A stretch of 64,000 nt of DNA, from the NCBI GenBank assembly GCA_964450645.1, contig CAYVEB010000001.1, positions 99,640 through 163,639 of the forward strand, in the 5' to 3' direction. Under the pieces are notes generated by a model that was given only the letters and a program-made list of their open reading frames with translations, was not told the origin of the DNA and made no database searches. Shown here piece after piece: positions 32,479 to 40,620 of the stretch. Position 1 is the stretch's first letter, and every line of letters begins with the position of its first letter. A program made the position numbers and the translations under genes. Source of the stretch: JAKSPM01 sp964450645 (lineage in GTDB: Bacteria > Bacillota > Clostridia > Oscillospirales > Oscillospiraceae).

Positions 32479-33324
32479 ATGGTTATTTTACTTACGATCC
32501 TGATCATCCTGACGGCGCTGGCGCTGCTGTACCTGCTGTCCATTGGCGGGCGCTGGAACCATCCGAAGCTGCGCTATTTCAAGCAGTTCCACTATGCCCA
32601 CCGCGGCCTCCACGACCGTCTGCGCGGGATCCCGGAAAATTCTCTAACAGCCTTCCAGGAGGCGGCCGCGCACGGGTTCGGCGCGGAGATCGACGTCCGC
32701 ATGACCCAAGACGGCAAGCTGATGGTCATCCACGACAACAACATCCAGCGCATGACCGGCGCCGACGCGCTTGTCAGCGAGCTGACCGGCGCGGAGCTGG
32801 AGCAATACACGCTCCTGCACACTTCGGAGCCGATTCCCTATCTGGAGGAAGTGCTTCCGATTTTTGAGAGCGCGGAACTGCCGGTGATTATTGAGCTGAA
32901 GGTAGAAAAGGGCAACTATAAGGCGCTTGCGAATACGGTGCTGGACACGCTGGCCGGCTATCCGCAGCTGGAATACTGCGTGGAGTCCTTTGATCCCCTG
33001 GCGCTGATGGTCGTACGCCACCGGGACAAGAACATTGTGCGCGGCCAGCTTTCCAGCAATTTCACACGGGAGCCGGAGCATCTGCACTTCCCGCTGACGT
33101 TTGTCCTCAAGAATCTGATGCTAAACTTTCTGTCCCGGCCGGACTTCATCGCCTACAAATTCAAATACCGCAAGTGCGCCTCGGTGCGCCTGAGCAAGTG
33201 GCTTTACGATCTGCAGGAGTTTGACTGGACAATTCGCACCAAGCCCCAGGCCAACAAGGCCCTGCGCGAGGGCAGCGCCATCATCTTTGAGGGCTTTGAT
33301 CCGACGGGTCTGCCGAGGAAATAG
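32479..33324 (+). CDS. Membrane-anchored glycerophosphodiester phosphodiesterase
   Basis: This 281-residue enzyme hydrolyses glycerophosphodiesters to glycerol-3-phosphate and an alcohol. One N-terminal helix (VILLTILIILTALALLYLLS) anchors it, and catalytic motifs follow: YAHRGLHD, IPENSLTAFQEAAAHGFGAEIDVRMTQDG and VIHDNNIQRMTG (the acid-base His and metal-binding Glu and Asp). Later IIELKVEK is the fourth motif. The ATG at 32479 follows GAGGAGGAGC. It lies 22 bases before a lipoprotein gene and could be in one unit with it. Confidence 0.92.
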   Translation: MVILLTILIILTALALLYLLSIGGRWNHPKLRYFKQFHYAHRGLHDRLRGIPENSLTAFQEAAAHGFGAEIDVRMTQDGKLMVIHDNNIQRMTGADALVSELTGAELEQYTLLHTSEPIPYLEEVLPIFESAELPVIIELKVEKGNYKALANTVLDTLAGYPQLEYCVESFDPLALMVVRHRDKNIVRGQLSSNFTREPEHLHFPLTFVLKNLMLNFLSRPDFIAYKFKYRKCASVRLSKWLYDLQEFDWTIRTKPQANKALREGSAIIFEGFDPTGLPRK

Positions 33325-33345
33325 AGGAATAGAGGAGAAACGAAT

Positions 33346-34224
33346 ATGAAACGAATTTTTGCGCTGCTGCTGATCTTCACGTTTCTGACGGGGCTTGCCG
33401 CCTGCGGCGGCAACCGCGAGCCTGCCAAAGAGAATTTTGAATCGGACGCGCCGGACGAGACAAATACCAGCACATCGGACGAAACCGAATCCGGGCCGGA
33501 GGACAACAATTTCTTTATTGTAACCGTCCCGTCCCAGACCCAGCCGGAGCCGGAGTCATCGCAGGCGGCGCCGCAGGAGACGTCTGCGCAGCCATCCGAG
33601 CCGGAGGAAACGGAGAATACGGAGGAGCTTGTCACGGTGCGCCTGGAAGAAAACATCGTCTATGACGACAGCGTAAACAGCCACTATGACCTGCGGTTTT
33701 CCATCCCCCAGATCAACCTGGACAGTGCGGACGCGCAGGCCGCCAACGAAGACATTGAAACGCGGTTTGTCTCCCAGGTGGAACAGGCGCGCCAGGCGCA
33801 AGCCGGACGCTACAGCCCCAGCATCATGGGCATCTACTACGAGAGCTGGCAGCGGGACGGCCTTTTGACGGTGCTGATCCACGGCCAGTCGATGACGAAT
33901 AACGACTGGTTTGGCCTATATATCTTCGACGTGGCCACCGGGGCGCACCGGAACAACGACGACATGGCCGCGCTACTGGGAACCGACCGCGCTTCGCTCG
34001 ACGCGCGGATTGCCGATACGCTGGGGAATTGTTACCGTGATCTGTACGGCAGCATGGCCGATGAGGATCCGCTTTTCGAGGAGCAGTATGACCGGACTGT
34101 GTCCGGGGAGAATCTTGCGGCCGCCCAGGTCTATGTGGATCAGGACGGCGTCCCCTATGTGCTGGGCACGGTCTATTCTCTGGCCGGCGCGTACAGCTAC
34201 GACCGTCTGCTCCCGCTGGAATAA
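33346..34224 (+). CDS. Lipoprotein with a DUF3298/RsiV-like domain (tentative)
   Basis: This 292-residue exported lipoprotein has a signal peptide ending in the lipobox LAAC (Cys20, after FALLLIFTFLTGLAAC). A Ser/Glu/Pro-rich linker of about 75 residues (DETNTSTSDETESGPEDN onward) follows, then a folded domain (about 110-292) with YDLRFSIPQINLDSADAQAANEDIE and YYESWQRDGLLTVLI. That pattern resembles DUF3298/DUF4163 sensor domains, some of which are in the anti-sigma factor RsiV. The assignment rests on motif style only. Confidence 0.7.
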   Translation: MKRIFALLLIFTFLTGLAACGGNREPAKENFESDAPDETNTSTSDETESGPEDNNFFIVTVPSQTQPEPESSQAAPQETSAQPSEPEETENTEELVTVRLEENIVYDDSVNSHYDLRFSIPQINLDSADAQAANEDIETRFVSQVEQARQAQAGRYSPSIMGIYYESWQRDGLLTVLIHGQSMTNNDWFGLYIFDVATGAHRNNDDMAALLGTDRASLDARIADTLGNCYRDLYGSMADEDPLFEEQYDRTVSGENLAAAQVYVDQDGVPYVLGTVYSLAGAYSYDRLLPLE

Positions 34225-34279
34225 CCGGCGCCGAACGAGCCCGCCTTGCGGCGTTTTCGCGAAAAAAGTAAAAATTTAC

Positions 34280-34309
34280 GGCCCCGCAGGAAAACCTGTG
34301 GGGCCTTTT
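34280..34309. terminator. Bidirectional terminator between lipoprotein and nucleoside hydrolase genes
   Basis: GGCCCCGCAGG (34280-34290) and CCTGTGGGGCC (34295-34305) pair over an AAAA loop with one G-U, followed by TTTTC. On the other strand the stem runs into TAAATTTTTA, so both convergent genes can use it. Confidence 0.85.
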
Positions 34310-34311
34310 CG

Positions 34312-34971
34312 TTATTCGCGAATTTCCATGACAAATTGGACGTTTTTCTGCGGGAATTTCTTGTCGCTGTACAAATCGTTGACAGATTTGCCCAGGGTGA
34401 TTGTCCCACGGGTCTCCACGGCCACGCCTGCCGGCTTCAGGACAAAATCCTCCGGGCGGCGCAGATAGCGCAGCGCGGCCAGGGAAGGGTGTTCCAGCCG
34501 CCGCGTGGTGTTCAGCGCGAACAAAACAATCGGGATTCCGCTGGTCAGCGCCAGCTGCGCCGCCTCGGGGTCGTTGTAGAAGTTGCGCTCGGCGGCGGGC
34601 GTCACATTGCCGCAGCCGTCGGAGCCGCCCACAACCAAAAGCCGCTCTACCAGCTGGGGGAGTTCGGGATGCGCGCACAGGCACAGCGCCAGATCGGTCA
34701 GCGGCCCGGTGGTCACAACGATCAAGCCGGGCGATTGCTTCGCGGCGCGATAGAGCGCCTCGGCGGCGCATAGGCCGGACGGCGGATAGCCTGGGCTGCC
34801 GTCCGGCCACGCCGGGCGCAGCATGGGGCGGCTGTTCCCGCAAAAGCCAAAGAGTCCCTCCTCCGCGCCGATTCCGACCAGGCCCACGCCCGCGATCTGC
34901 GCCAGTTTGTTCGCCGCGTCCAGCAGCACGCGGGTTTCCGCTTCCCGGGGGCAGGATAAAAACAGACGCAT
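34312..34971 (-). CDS. Short nucleoside-hydrolase-family paralogue lacking the metal site
   Basis: This 219-residue protein is recognisably of the inosine/uridine-preferring nucleoside hydrolase fold: VVTTGPLTDLALCLCAHPE, VVGGSDGCGNVTPAAERNFYNDPEAA and VAVETRGTITLG align with the next gene. Yet the N-terminal DxDxxxDD calcium site is absent (it begins MRLFLSCPREAETRVLLDAA), and the region carrying the C-terminal MHDP Asp appears deleted. It is about 95 residues shorter than functional members. It starts one base after the stop of the full-length paralogue, with GGAGGG in that gene's tail, so it is translationally coupled. It may be non-catalytic, a regulatory partner, or decaying. Confidence 0.75.
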   Translation of the reverse strand: MRLFLSCPREAETRVLLDAANKLAQIAGVGLVGIGAEEGLFGFCGNSRPMLRPAWPDGSPGYPPSGLCAAEALYRAAKQSPGLIVVTTGPLTDLALCLCAHPELPQLVERLLVVGGSDGCGNVTPAAERNFYNDPEAAQLALTSGIPIVLFALNTTRRLEHPSLAALRYLRRPEDFVLKPAGVAVETRGTITLGKSVNDLYSDKKFPQKNVQFVMEIRE

Positions 34972-34972
34972 C

Positions 34973-35914
34973 TTAAACACCCTCCGAATAAAATTGGACG
35001 CACTGTACCAGGTAATCAGCAAATTTCTCCCGATCCACATCGAACATGCACCGCGCGTTGGGCGCCGTTCCGGTGACGCCATAGAAATCGGCCACCGTCG
35101 TTCCCTTGCAGAAATCGCCCTGCGTCTCCACCTGCACATACAGGTCCTTCATCTCGAACCACTCCGGGTGCAGCAGCGCGACGACGGCGCACGGATCGTG
35201 CATCGGCGCGCCGGCATAGCCGATGGAGCGGTGGAACCGATAAAAATATTCCAGCCACTGGTAAACGACGTCCGACACCGGGTTCCCGATCTGCCGGATC
35301 CGCCGGAAATCCTCCGGAAAGATCAGCGCCCGCTCGGTCACATCCAGGCCGGCCATCAAAATCGGCAGCCCGGAGGTGAACACCACCTTGGCCGCGTCCG
35401 GGTCGACCAGAATGTTGAACTCCGCCGCCGGCGTCCAGTTTCCGTAGGCGATTCCGCCGCCCATCAGGGAAATCCGGGCGATTTTTTCCTTCAATTCCGG
35501 GTGGGTCAGGAGCAAGGACGCCGTGTTGGTCAGCGGTCCGGTGGAGATGATTGTGACGGGCTGGCCGCTCTGCCGCAAGACCTCGGCCATCAGCTCCACC
35601 GAGCGCAGGGGAGACACAGGCCGTACCGGCTCCGGCAGCGGCGGCCCGTCCAGGCCCGACGCGCCGTGGACACTTGGCGCGTTCATTACGGGCGTGAGCA
35701 GCGGCCTCGGCAGTCCCATGCCGATGGGCGCGTCCAGGCCGATCAGCCGGCAAACGCGCCGGGCGTTGTATGTAGTTTTTTCGATGCTCTGATTTCCGCA
35801 CACCGACGTCACCGCGCGGATATCCATCTCTCCGCACGCCCTGGCGATCACCCAGGCGATGGCGTCGTCATGGCCTGGGTCGCCGTCCAGAATGACGGGG
35901 AAAGGCTGCTTCAT
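34973..35914 (-). CDS. Inosine/uridine-preferring nucleoside hydrolase
   Basis: This 313-residue calcium-dependent hydrolase releases free base and ribose from nucleosides. The N-terminal VILDGDPGHDDAIAW supplies the metal-binding Asp residues, and TGPLTNTASLLL, MGGGIAYGNWTPAAEFNILVDPDAA and APMHDPCAVVALL complete the active site. Length is typical. The base preference cannot be told. It forms a tandem pair with a truncated paralogue that follows. Confidence 0.93.
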   Translation of the reverse strand: MKQPFPVILDGDPGHDDAIAWVIARACGEMDIRAVTSVCGNQSIEKTTYNARRVCRLIGLDAPIGMGLPRPLLTPVMNAPSVHGASGLDGPPLPEPVRPVSPLRSVELMAEVLRQSGQPVTIISTGPLTNTASLLLTHPELKEKIARISLMGGGIAYGNWTPAAEFNILVDPDAAKVVFTSGLPILMAGLDVTERALIFPEDFRRIRQIGNPVSDVVYQWLEYFYRFHRSIGYAGAPMHDPCAVVALLHPEWFEMKDLYVQVETQGDFCKGTTVADFYGVTGTAPNARCMFDVDREKFADYLVQCVQFYSEGV

Positions 35915-35973
35915 GCTCCGTCACCTCCCAAGAATAACATACCAGATTTTCCTGCAAAATACAATACGAAAAA

Positions 35974-36004
35974 CCAGAGGGTGCAGCCAATGTGCATCCT
36001 CTGG
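35974..36004 (-). terminator. Terminator of the infC-rpmI-rplT operon
   Basis: A 12-bp stem with one G-U (CCAGAGGGTGCA / TGCATCCTCTGG) and a 7-base loop lies right after rplT. On the minus strand it is followed by TTTTTCG. Confidence 0.88.
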
Positions 36005-36011
36005 AAAACAA

Positions 36012-36368
36012 TTATGCCAGGGCGGCTTTCGCGGCGTCTACCAGCTTGGCAAACGCGGCGCTGTCGTGGATCGCCATCTCGGACAGGGACTTGCGGTTCA
36101 TCTCGACGCCCGCCTTTTTCAAGCCGTTCATAAACGTGGAATAGTTCATGCCCAGGGGCTTGACCGCGGCGGAAATGCGGGTGATCCACAGTCTGCGGAA
36201 GTCTCTCTTCTTCAGCTTGCGGCCGGTATAGGCATAGACGCCGGACTTCATGACCGCCTGCTTGGCCATTTTAAAATGCTTGCTCTTGGAACCCCAATAG
36301 GACTTTGCCAGCTTTAGGGTTTTATTTCTTCTCTTGCGCGTCATCAATGCGCCTTTAATTCTTGCCAT
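36012..36368 (-). CDS. rplT: Large-subunit ribosomal protein L20
   Basis: This 118-residue rRNA-binding protein is needed for early 50S assembly. The basic N-terminus ARIKGALMTRKRRNKTLKLAKSYWGSKSK and the C-terminal RDFRRLWITRISAAVK and LDA motifs are diagnostic. L20 commonly represses its own operon by binding the infC leader, and the leader here has an attenuator (see 37184-37340). It is last of infC-rpmI-rplT. Confidence 0.98.
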   Translation of the reverse strand: MARIKGALMTRKRRNKTLKLAKSYWGSKSKHFKMAKQAVMKSGVYAYTGRKLKKRDFRRLWITRISAAVKPLGMNYSTFMNGLKKAGVEMNRKSLSEMAIHDSAAFAKLVDAAKAALA

Positions 36369-36389
36369 TTGTCAATCCTCCTGTCTCAA

Positions 36390-36587
36390 TTATTTGTAGG
36401 GAATCATCTTTTTGATGGCTTCCACGTTGGTGACATCCGCGTAGGTCGTGCTTCTCAGGCGGCGGCCGCGCTTGGTGTCTTTTTTGGTGAGGATGTGGCT
36501 CTTAAAGGCATGTGCGCGCTTCACCTTACCGGTTTTCGTCAAATTAAATCTTTTCTTCGCACCGCTATGGGTTTTCAGTTTCGGCAT
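36390..36587 (-). CDS. rpmI: Large-subunit ribosomal protein L35
   Basis: This 65-residue protein has the typical MPKLKTHSGAKKRFNLTKTG start and a KKDTKRGRRLR segment. It is between infC and rplT, 63 and 21 bases from its neighbours. Confidence 0.98.
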   Translation of the reverse strand: MPKLKTHSGAKKRFNLTKTGKVKRAHAFKSHILTKKDTKRGRRLRSTTYADVTNVEAIKKMIPYK

Positions 36588-36650
36588 GTTGATAACTCCT
36601 TCCGTATTGTTCGCAATTTGGCCGCGCCGGACTTCCGGCGCAAGCCATGG

Positions 36651-37169
36651 TTACTTTCCGTTTTTGGGGCTGAGGAATATGGTCATAAAACGCCCGTCCA
36701 ATTTTGGCTTTTTGTCCAAATTCGCCACCTCAGAGCAGCCATCGCTAAATTTAATCAGTAGCCGTTCGCCAATATCCGTATGTGCCATTTCACGGCCACG
36801 AAAACGCACAGACACCTTGACCCGGTTGCCGTCGGAGAGGAACCGGATGGCGTTCTTCATTTTTACATTGAAATCGTTGGTGTCGATCCCCGGAGACATG
36901 CGGATCTCTTTGACCTCCACAATATGCTGGTTTTTACGGGCTTCCTTTTCCTTCTTCATTTGATCGAAGCGGAATTTTCCGTAATCCATGATTTTGCAGA
37001 CAGGCGGAACCGCATTTGGTGAAATCTTCACCAAATCAAGCTCCTGCTGCTCCGCCATGGACAGGGCCTCCGCCACGGGCAAAATCCCCAGCATGGTGCC
37101 GTCGCTGCCGATCACCCGGATTTCTTTATCACGAATCTCGCCGTTCAGCTGATGTTCTAATTTAGCGAT
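36651..37169 (-). CDS. infC: Translation initiation factor IF-3 (probable AUC start)
   Basis: IF-3 checks start-codon pairing on the 30S subunit and prevents subunit joining. The protein shows the N-domain LNGEIRDKEIRVIGSDGTML, the PPVCKIMDYGKFRF motif, and the basic linker KKEKEARKNQ before the C-domain KEIRMSPGIDTNDF. The start is set at ATC (37167-37169), because GGAGG lies 8 bases upstream. The only nearby in-frame ATG (37182-37184) overlaps that very Shine-Dalgarno sequence and could not use it. A rare start is normal for infC, where IF-3 represses its own synthesis by rejecting it. From ATC the protein has 172 residues. Confidence 0.93.
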   Translation of the reverse strand: MAKLEHQLNGEIRDKEIRVIGSDGTMLGILPVAEALSMAEQQELDLVKISPNAVPPVCKIMDYGKFRFDQMKKEKEARKNQHIVEVKEIRMSPGIDTNDFNVKMKNAIRFLSDGNRVKVSVRFRGREMAHTDIGERLLIKFSDGCSEVANLDKKPKLDGRFMTIFLSPKNGK

Positions 37170-37183
37170 GGAAAACACCTCCA

Positions 37184-37340
37184 TTATAAATAAAAAACGC
37201 GGCTTATAAATAAAAAACGCGGCTGCCGACAGCACCCGCGCACAAACCCATGCGCCTGGGCGCATGTTGGACGATGTTGAACCTCTTTGCCGATGGCTGG
37301 AGGTGAGGCGCGGTGCTACCGTTCCTACTTTGTTTAGCTT
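37184..37340 (-). promoter_or_regulatory. infC leader with attenuator and 20-base tandem duplication
   Basis: On the minus strand CGCGG-GTG-CTG and CAGCCGCG (37218-37240) form a hairpin followed by TTTTTT (37212-37217), an intrinsic terminator upstream of infC like the L20-controlled attenuators of other Firmicutes. The stem's 3' arm with its T-tract is exactly duplicated: TTATAAATAAAAAACGCGGC occurs at 37184-37203 and 37204-37223 (plus-strand reading). Further 5' an arm pair around 37245-37275 (TGCGCC / GGCGCA) gives another hairpin. L20 binding is inferred from the operon type. Confidence 0.7.
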
Positions 37341-37344
37341 GAAT

Positions 37345-37373
37345 ATTTTAGCATATTTTCAATCCGGTGTCAA
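37345..37373 (-). promoter_or_regulatory. Strong promoter of infC-rpmI-rplT
   Basis: Minus-strand TTGACA (37368-37373) and TAAAAT (37345-37350) with a 17-base spacer and an extended TGC element. The leader to infC is about 170 bases. Confidence 0.85.
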
Positions 37374-37420
37374 GTATTTTTTTGTAAATCGATCGTCAAA
37401 GCGCCGGTGCGCGTAAATTT

Positions 37421-37900
37421 TTACGCGGAGATAAAGATTGGAAGATTGGGTGCAGCGATGCTGAACAGTACCAGCGCCTCCGCGTACACGCCCGCCAGCA
37501 TCACCAGTTCTCCCAGCCGCGCTTGCGCCGCGCCGCGTACCGTCATGCGGTACGCCAGAAAAAAGCCGCCTGCCAATACAACATAATATAACAGGATCGG
37601 CAGCCATTCGCCCGTGACGGCAAATCCGTAGACCAGCGCATAGTACGCACCAAGCAGCGCCGGCGGCATTGTCAAAACGGCCGTCAGAATTCCGCTCCAA
37701 ACGCGCCGTCCAGCCCAATGGGACAGCCCCGCGCCCGCCAAAATCACCGGCCAATACAGCAGTTTCAAATGCTCCCACACGCTCTCGTTGATCGGGAAAA
37801 ACAACCCCACCAGTGGGAACGGAAACCACACGTAGACAAAATGGAAAATTCCTCCGAGCACGCCCGCGGCGGCCCATGCCAAGAAAAACTGTAATTTCAT
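37421..37900 (-). CDS. Membrane protein, DUF6512-like
   Basis: This 159-residue integral membrane protein has about five hydrophobic helices. The segment FFPINESVWEHLKLLYWPV between helices one and two matches the conserved NESVWEHLK motif I associate with the DUF6512 family; the function is unknown. Two ATG codons are adjacent; the second (37898-37900) is better spaced from GGGAGGG. It stands alone on the minus strand between the infC promoter and a divergent M23 peptidase. Confidence 0.65.
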   Translation of the reverse strand: MKLQFFLAWAAAGVLGGIFHFVYVWFPFPLVGLFFPINESVWEHLKLLYWPVILAGAGLSHWAGRRVWSGILTAVLTMPPALLGAYYALVYGFAVTGEWLPILLYYVVLAGGFFLAYRMTVRGAAQARLGELVMLAGVYAEALVLFSIAAPNLPIFISA

Positions 37901-38076
37901 CATGTCCCTCCCAGGCAAATCTATGCGGCGGCGCGGCAAATATGCCCCGCGAAAATGTAAATCGTTTTTTTGTCCGCGCATAAAATGAATACGGAATACG
38001 GCGGCGCGGCGCGTTTGCAGCATTTGCCTCGGATATTTGCAAAGGACAGACGCAAACTAGCAAAGAGGTGATCCAT

Positions 38077-39048
38077 GTGAAACGACTCATACCGATTTGT
38101 CTGAGCCTAGCGCTGCTTTTGGCGTTTCCGGTGCAGGCGGCGGACGACTACATCCACTGGGTAGACTTTGACGTCAGTCAGGCGGCGATGCAGCGCGCTT
38201 TAAAAATTGACATTCAGACCCAGGGAGAGGAGAAGTTCATCAGCTGGATTGATATTCTGGCGCTGGCGGCCACCCGGTGCGGCGGGAAAAACGTGTCGGT
38301 GGCACAGGTCAACCGCGCGGCGGAGGAATTGAAGCAAGACCAGTCCCCCCAGGAGTTTTTGGGGGATCAATACAAATATTTTGCCTATTACCAGGAGGCG
38401 TACCGGGCCGTTTTGGGCGGATTGGTGGGAAATTTTGCCATTGCCGTCACGGATCCGGAGACCGGCCAGCAGACGTGGAAGCCCCAATACGGTCTGAAAG
38501 CCTTTTCCCCCATCGCGGCCGGATACGGCTACAGCCACTACGACGATTTTGGCAACAGCCGCAGCTACGGCTTTGCCCGCCGGCATCTGGGCAACGATTT
38601 GATGGGCGCCCTCGGAACGCCGATTGTGGCCGTGGAATCCGGCACCGTGGAGGCGCTGGGCTGGAACCAATACGGCGGCTGGCGGATCGGCATCCGCTCG
38701 AACGACCGCAAGCGCTACTATTATTATGCCCATCTGCAAAAAGACCACCCCTATGTAGACGGTCTGGCAGAGGGGGACCGGGTCGTGGCCGGGGACGTTA
38801 TTGGGTTCATGGGCCGCACCGGGTATTCCACCAAGGAAAACACCAACAACATCGAGACGGTTCACCTGCATTTTGGCCTGCAGCTAATTTTTGACGAGAG
38901 CCAAAAGGAGTGCAACAGTGAAATTTGGGTTGACGTCTACGATCTCGTATCCTTGCTCGACGCCCACCGCAGTTCTGTCTGCCGGAACGGCCAAACCGGG
39001 TGCTGGGAGCGCATTTATCCCTATCGTGACCTGGACGTGGAGCCTTGA
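38077..39048 (+). CDS. Secreted M23-family metallopeptidase
   Basis: This 323-residue exported protein has a signal peptide (start at a GTG: VKRLIPICLSLALLLAFPVQA, cleavage near residue 21). A helical region (about 25-150) follows, then an M23/LytM domain. Zinc ligands are RRHLGNDLMG (HxxxD) and VHLHFGLQ (HxH), with the intervening GTVEALGWNQYGGWRIGI and YYAHLQ. Such enzymes cut peptidoglycan cross-bridges. The GTG at 38077 is 6 bases from AAGAGGTG; an earlier in-frame GTG overlaps that site. No terminator is evident before the rpoD promoter. Confidence 0.88.
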   Translation: MKRLIPICLSLALLLAFPVQAADDYIHWVDFDVSQAAMQRALKIDIQTQGEEKFISWIDILALAATRCGGKNVSVAQVNRAAEELKQDQSPQEFLGDQYKYFAYYQEAYRAVLGGLVGNFAIAVTDPETGQQTWKPQYGLKAFSPIAAGYGYSHYDDFGNSRSYGFARRHLGNDLMGALGTPIVAVESGTVEALGWNQYGGWRIGIRSNDRKRYYYYAHLQKDHPYVDGLAEGDRVVAGDVIGFMGRTGYSTKENTNNIETVHLHFGLQLIFDESQKECNSEIWVDVYDLVSLLDAHRSSVCRNGQTGCWERIYPYRDLDVEP

Positions 39049-39104
39049 AGATGGCAAATTTTACCTGTCACCCAGCAAAAAATGCAATTTTTCCAAAAAA
39101 AGTA

Positions 39105-39133
39105 TTGTAATTCATAAAAAACGGGTATATAAT
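39105..39133 (+). promoter_or_regulatory. Promoter of rpoD
   Basis: TTGTAA (39105-39110) and TATAAT (39128-39133) with a 17-base spacer, about 95 bases upstream of the rpoD start in an AT-rich region. Confidence 0.75.
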
Positions 39134-39230
39134 GAATTAGATTGCGAATTTCAGCCAGTGCTTGCGCAAGGCTCCGGCTGGGTGGATTGGGCAGCCGTGT
39201 CCGCGCGCTGTCAGGATAAGGACGTGAACT

Positions 39231-40340
39231 ATGGCAAGCAAGAAGAAAAATGCTGACGAGCTGATGGCCCCCATGGCGGCGTTGATTGCGAAGGGCCGCA
39301 AGGACGGAATGATCCAGGCCAGCGAGCTCATGAACAAGCTGGAAAAGCTGGATCTCTCTGTGGAAAGGATCGAGCAGATCTATGAGAGTCTCGAGGCCAT
39401 GGGCATTCAGGTCGTCAGCACCGAGTTGGATCTGGATTCGGACCCGGACGCCGTTTTGCTGGAAGACGGGGAAGAAGAACTGATCGACCCCTTGGAGCTT
39501 GCGGCGGAGTACAATCTGGACGACCCCGTGCGGATGTACCTAAAGGAGATCGGGCAAGTCAAGCTGCTGTCGATGGAGGAAGAAGTGGAGCTGGCCAAGC
39601 GCGTCGCGCAGGGTGACCAGCAGGCGAAGAACCAGCTGACCGAGGCGAATTTGCGTCTGGTAGTATCCATTGCCAAGAAGTATTCCGGCCGTGGGCTGCA
39701 TATTTTGGATCTGATCCAGGAGGGCAACACCGGCTTGATCCGCGCGGTAGATAAATTCGACTATAAAAAAGGGAACAAGTTCTCTACATATGCCACTTGG
39801 TGGATCCGTCAGGCCATCACCCGCGCGATTGCCGACCAGGCCAGGACCATCCGCGTGCCGGTGCATATGGTAGAGGTGATCAACAAGGCGACGCGCTGCA
39901 ACCGCAAGCTTGTGCAGGAGCTGGGCCGCGAGCCGACTTTGGAAGAGATTGCTGCGGAGCTTAACCTACCGATTGACAAAGTCGTCGAGGCCAACCGTAC
40001 TGCGGCGGACACCCTCTCGCTCGACACCCCCGTGGGCGACGAGGAGGACACCACCATCGGTTCATTTGTTGAGGACGAGAACACCCTCGGCCCCGCGGAC
40101 GCCACGTCCAACGCATTGTTGTCTGAGGCGCTGAGCGAGATTCTTCGCACGCTGACCGACAGGGAAGCGGACGTTCTGCGGATGCGGTTTGGTATGTATG
40201 ACGGCCGGACCCATACGCTGGAGGAAGTCGGCCAGATTTTCGGCGTCACCCGCGAGCGCATCCGGCAAATTGAAAACAAGGCCATTCGCAAGCTTCGCCA
40301 CCCCTCCCGCGCGAAGAAAATTAAAGATTTTTACTGCTGA
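39231..40340 (+). CDS. rpoD: Housekeeping RNA polymerase sigma factor (SigA/RpoD)
   Basis: This 369-residue primary sigma factor has region 1.1 (residues 1-75), region 1.2 DPVRMYLKEIGQVKLL, region 2 with ANLRLVVSIAKKYSGRGLHILDLIQEGNTGLIRAVDKFDYKKGNKFSTYATWWIRQAITRAI, region 3, and region 4 with the helix-turn-helix HTLEEVGQIFGVTRERIRQIENKAIRKLRHP. It recognises the TTGACA/TATAAT promoters annotated throughout the window. The dnaG gene, often just upstream in Firmicutes, is absent; an M23 peptidase occupies that place. Confidence 0.98.
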   Translation: MASKKKNADELMAPMAALIAKGRKDGMIQASELMNKLEKLDLSVERIEQIYESLEAMGIQVVSTELDLDSDPDAVLLEDGEEELIDPLELAAEYNLDDPVRMYLKEIGQVKLLSMEEEVELAKRVAQGDQQAKNQLTEANLRLVVSIAKKYSGRGLHILDLIQEGNTGLIRAVDKFDYKKGNKFSTYATWWIRQAITRAIADQARTIRVPVHMVEVINKATRCNRKLVQELGREPTLEEIAAELNLPIDKVVEANRTAADTLSLDTPVGDEEDTTIGSFVEDENTLGPADATSNALLSEALSEILRTLTDREADVLRMRFGMYDGRTHTLEEVGQIFGVTRERIRQIENKAIRKLRHPSRAKKIKDFYC

Positions 40341-40511
40341 CATGATCCCCAATAAAAATATAACATCTTTATTGGGAAAGGCAGCGCCGAGCGCGGCCTT
40401 TTGGGGACGGCAAGCCGCCCCCAAAGCCGTTTCATGCTCGATTCCATAAGAATAGACCTGTCTGTCCAAAAGAATAGATTTGTCTGTTTTTATGGAAATT
40501 TTGTATAAAAC

Positions 40512-40545
40512 AAATCCCCGGAACGCAAAGTTTCCGGGGATTTTG
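40512..40545. terminator. Terminator between rpoD and the DtxR-like regulator
   Basis: AAATCCCCGGAA (40512-40523) pairs perfectly with TTCCGGGGATTT (40532-40543) over an 8-base loop, with T residues after and A residues before, so it can act in both directions. A weaker hairpin (about 40376-40402) precedes it after rpoD. Confidence 0.85.
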
Positions 40546-40620
40546 CACTTATTTGGGCAAACCAGGCCGCCGGCAGCTTTCAATCTACCGCCGCCACCTT
40601 TTTAAAATTGGGAAATCCGT

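Noticed and set aside
37170..37265. N-terminal extension of infC to 37265
   Set aside because: It would run through the leader hairpins and repeats and give a protein 32 residues longer than the family, with no ribosome site.
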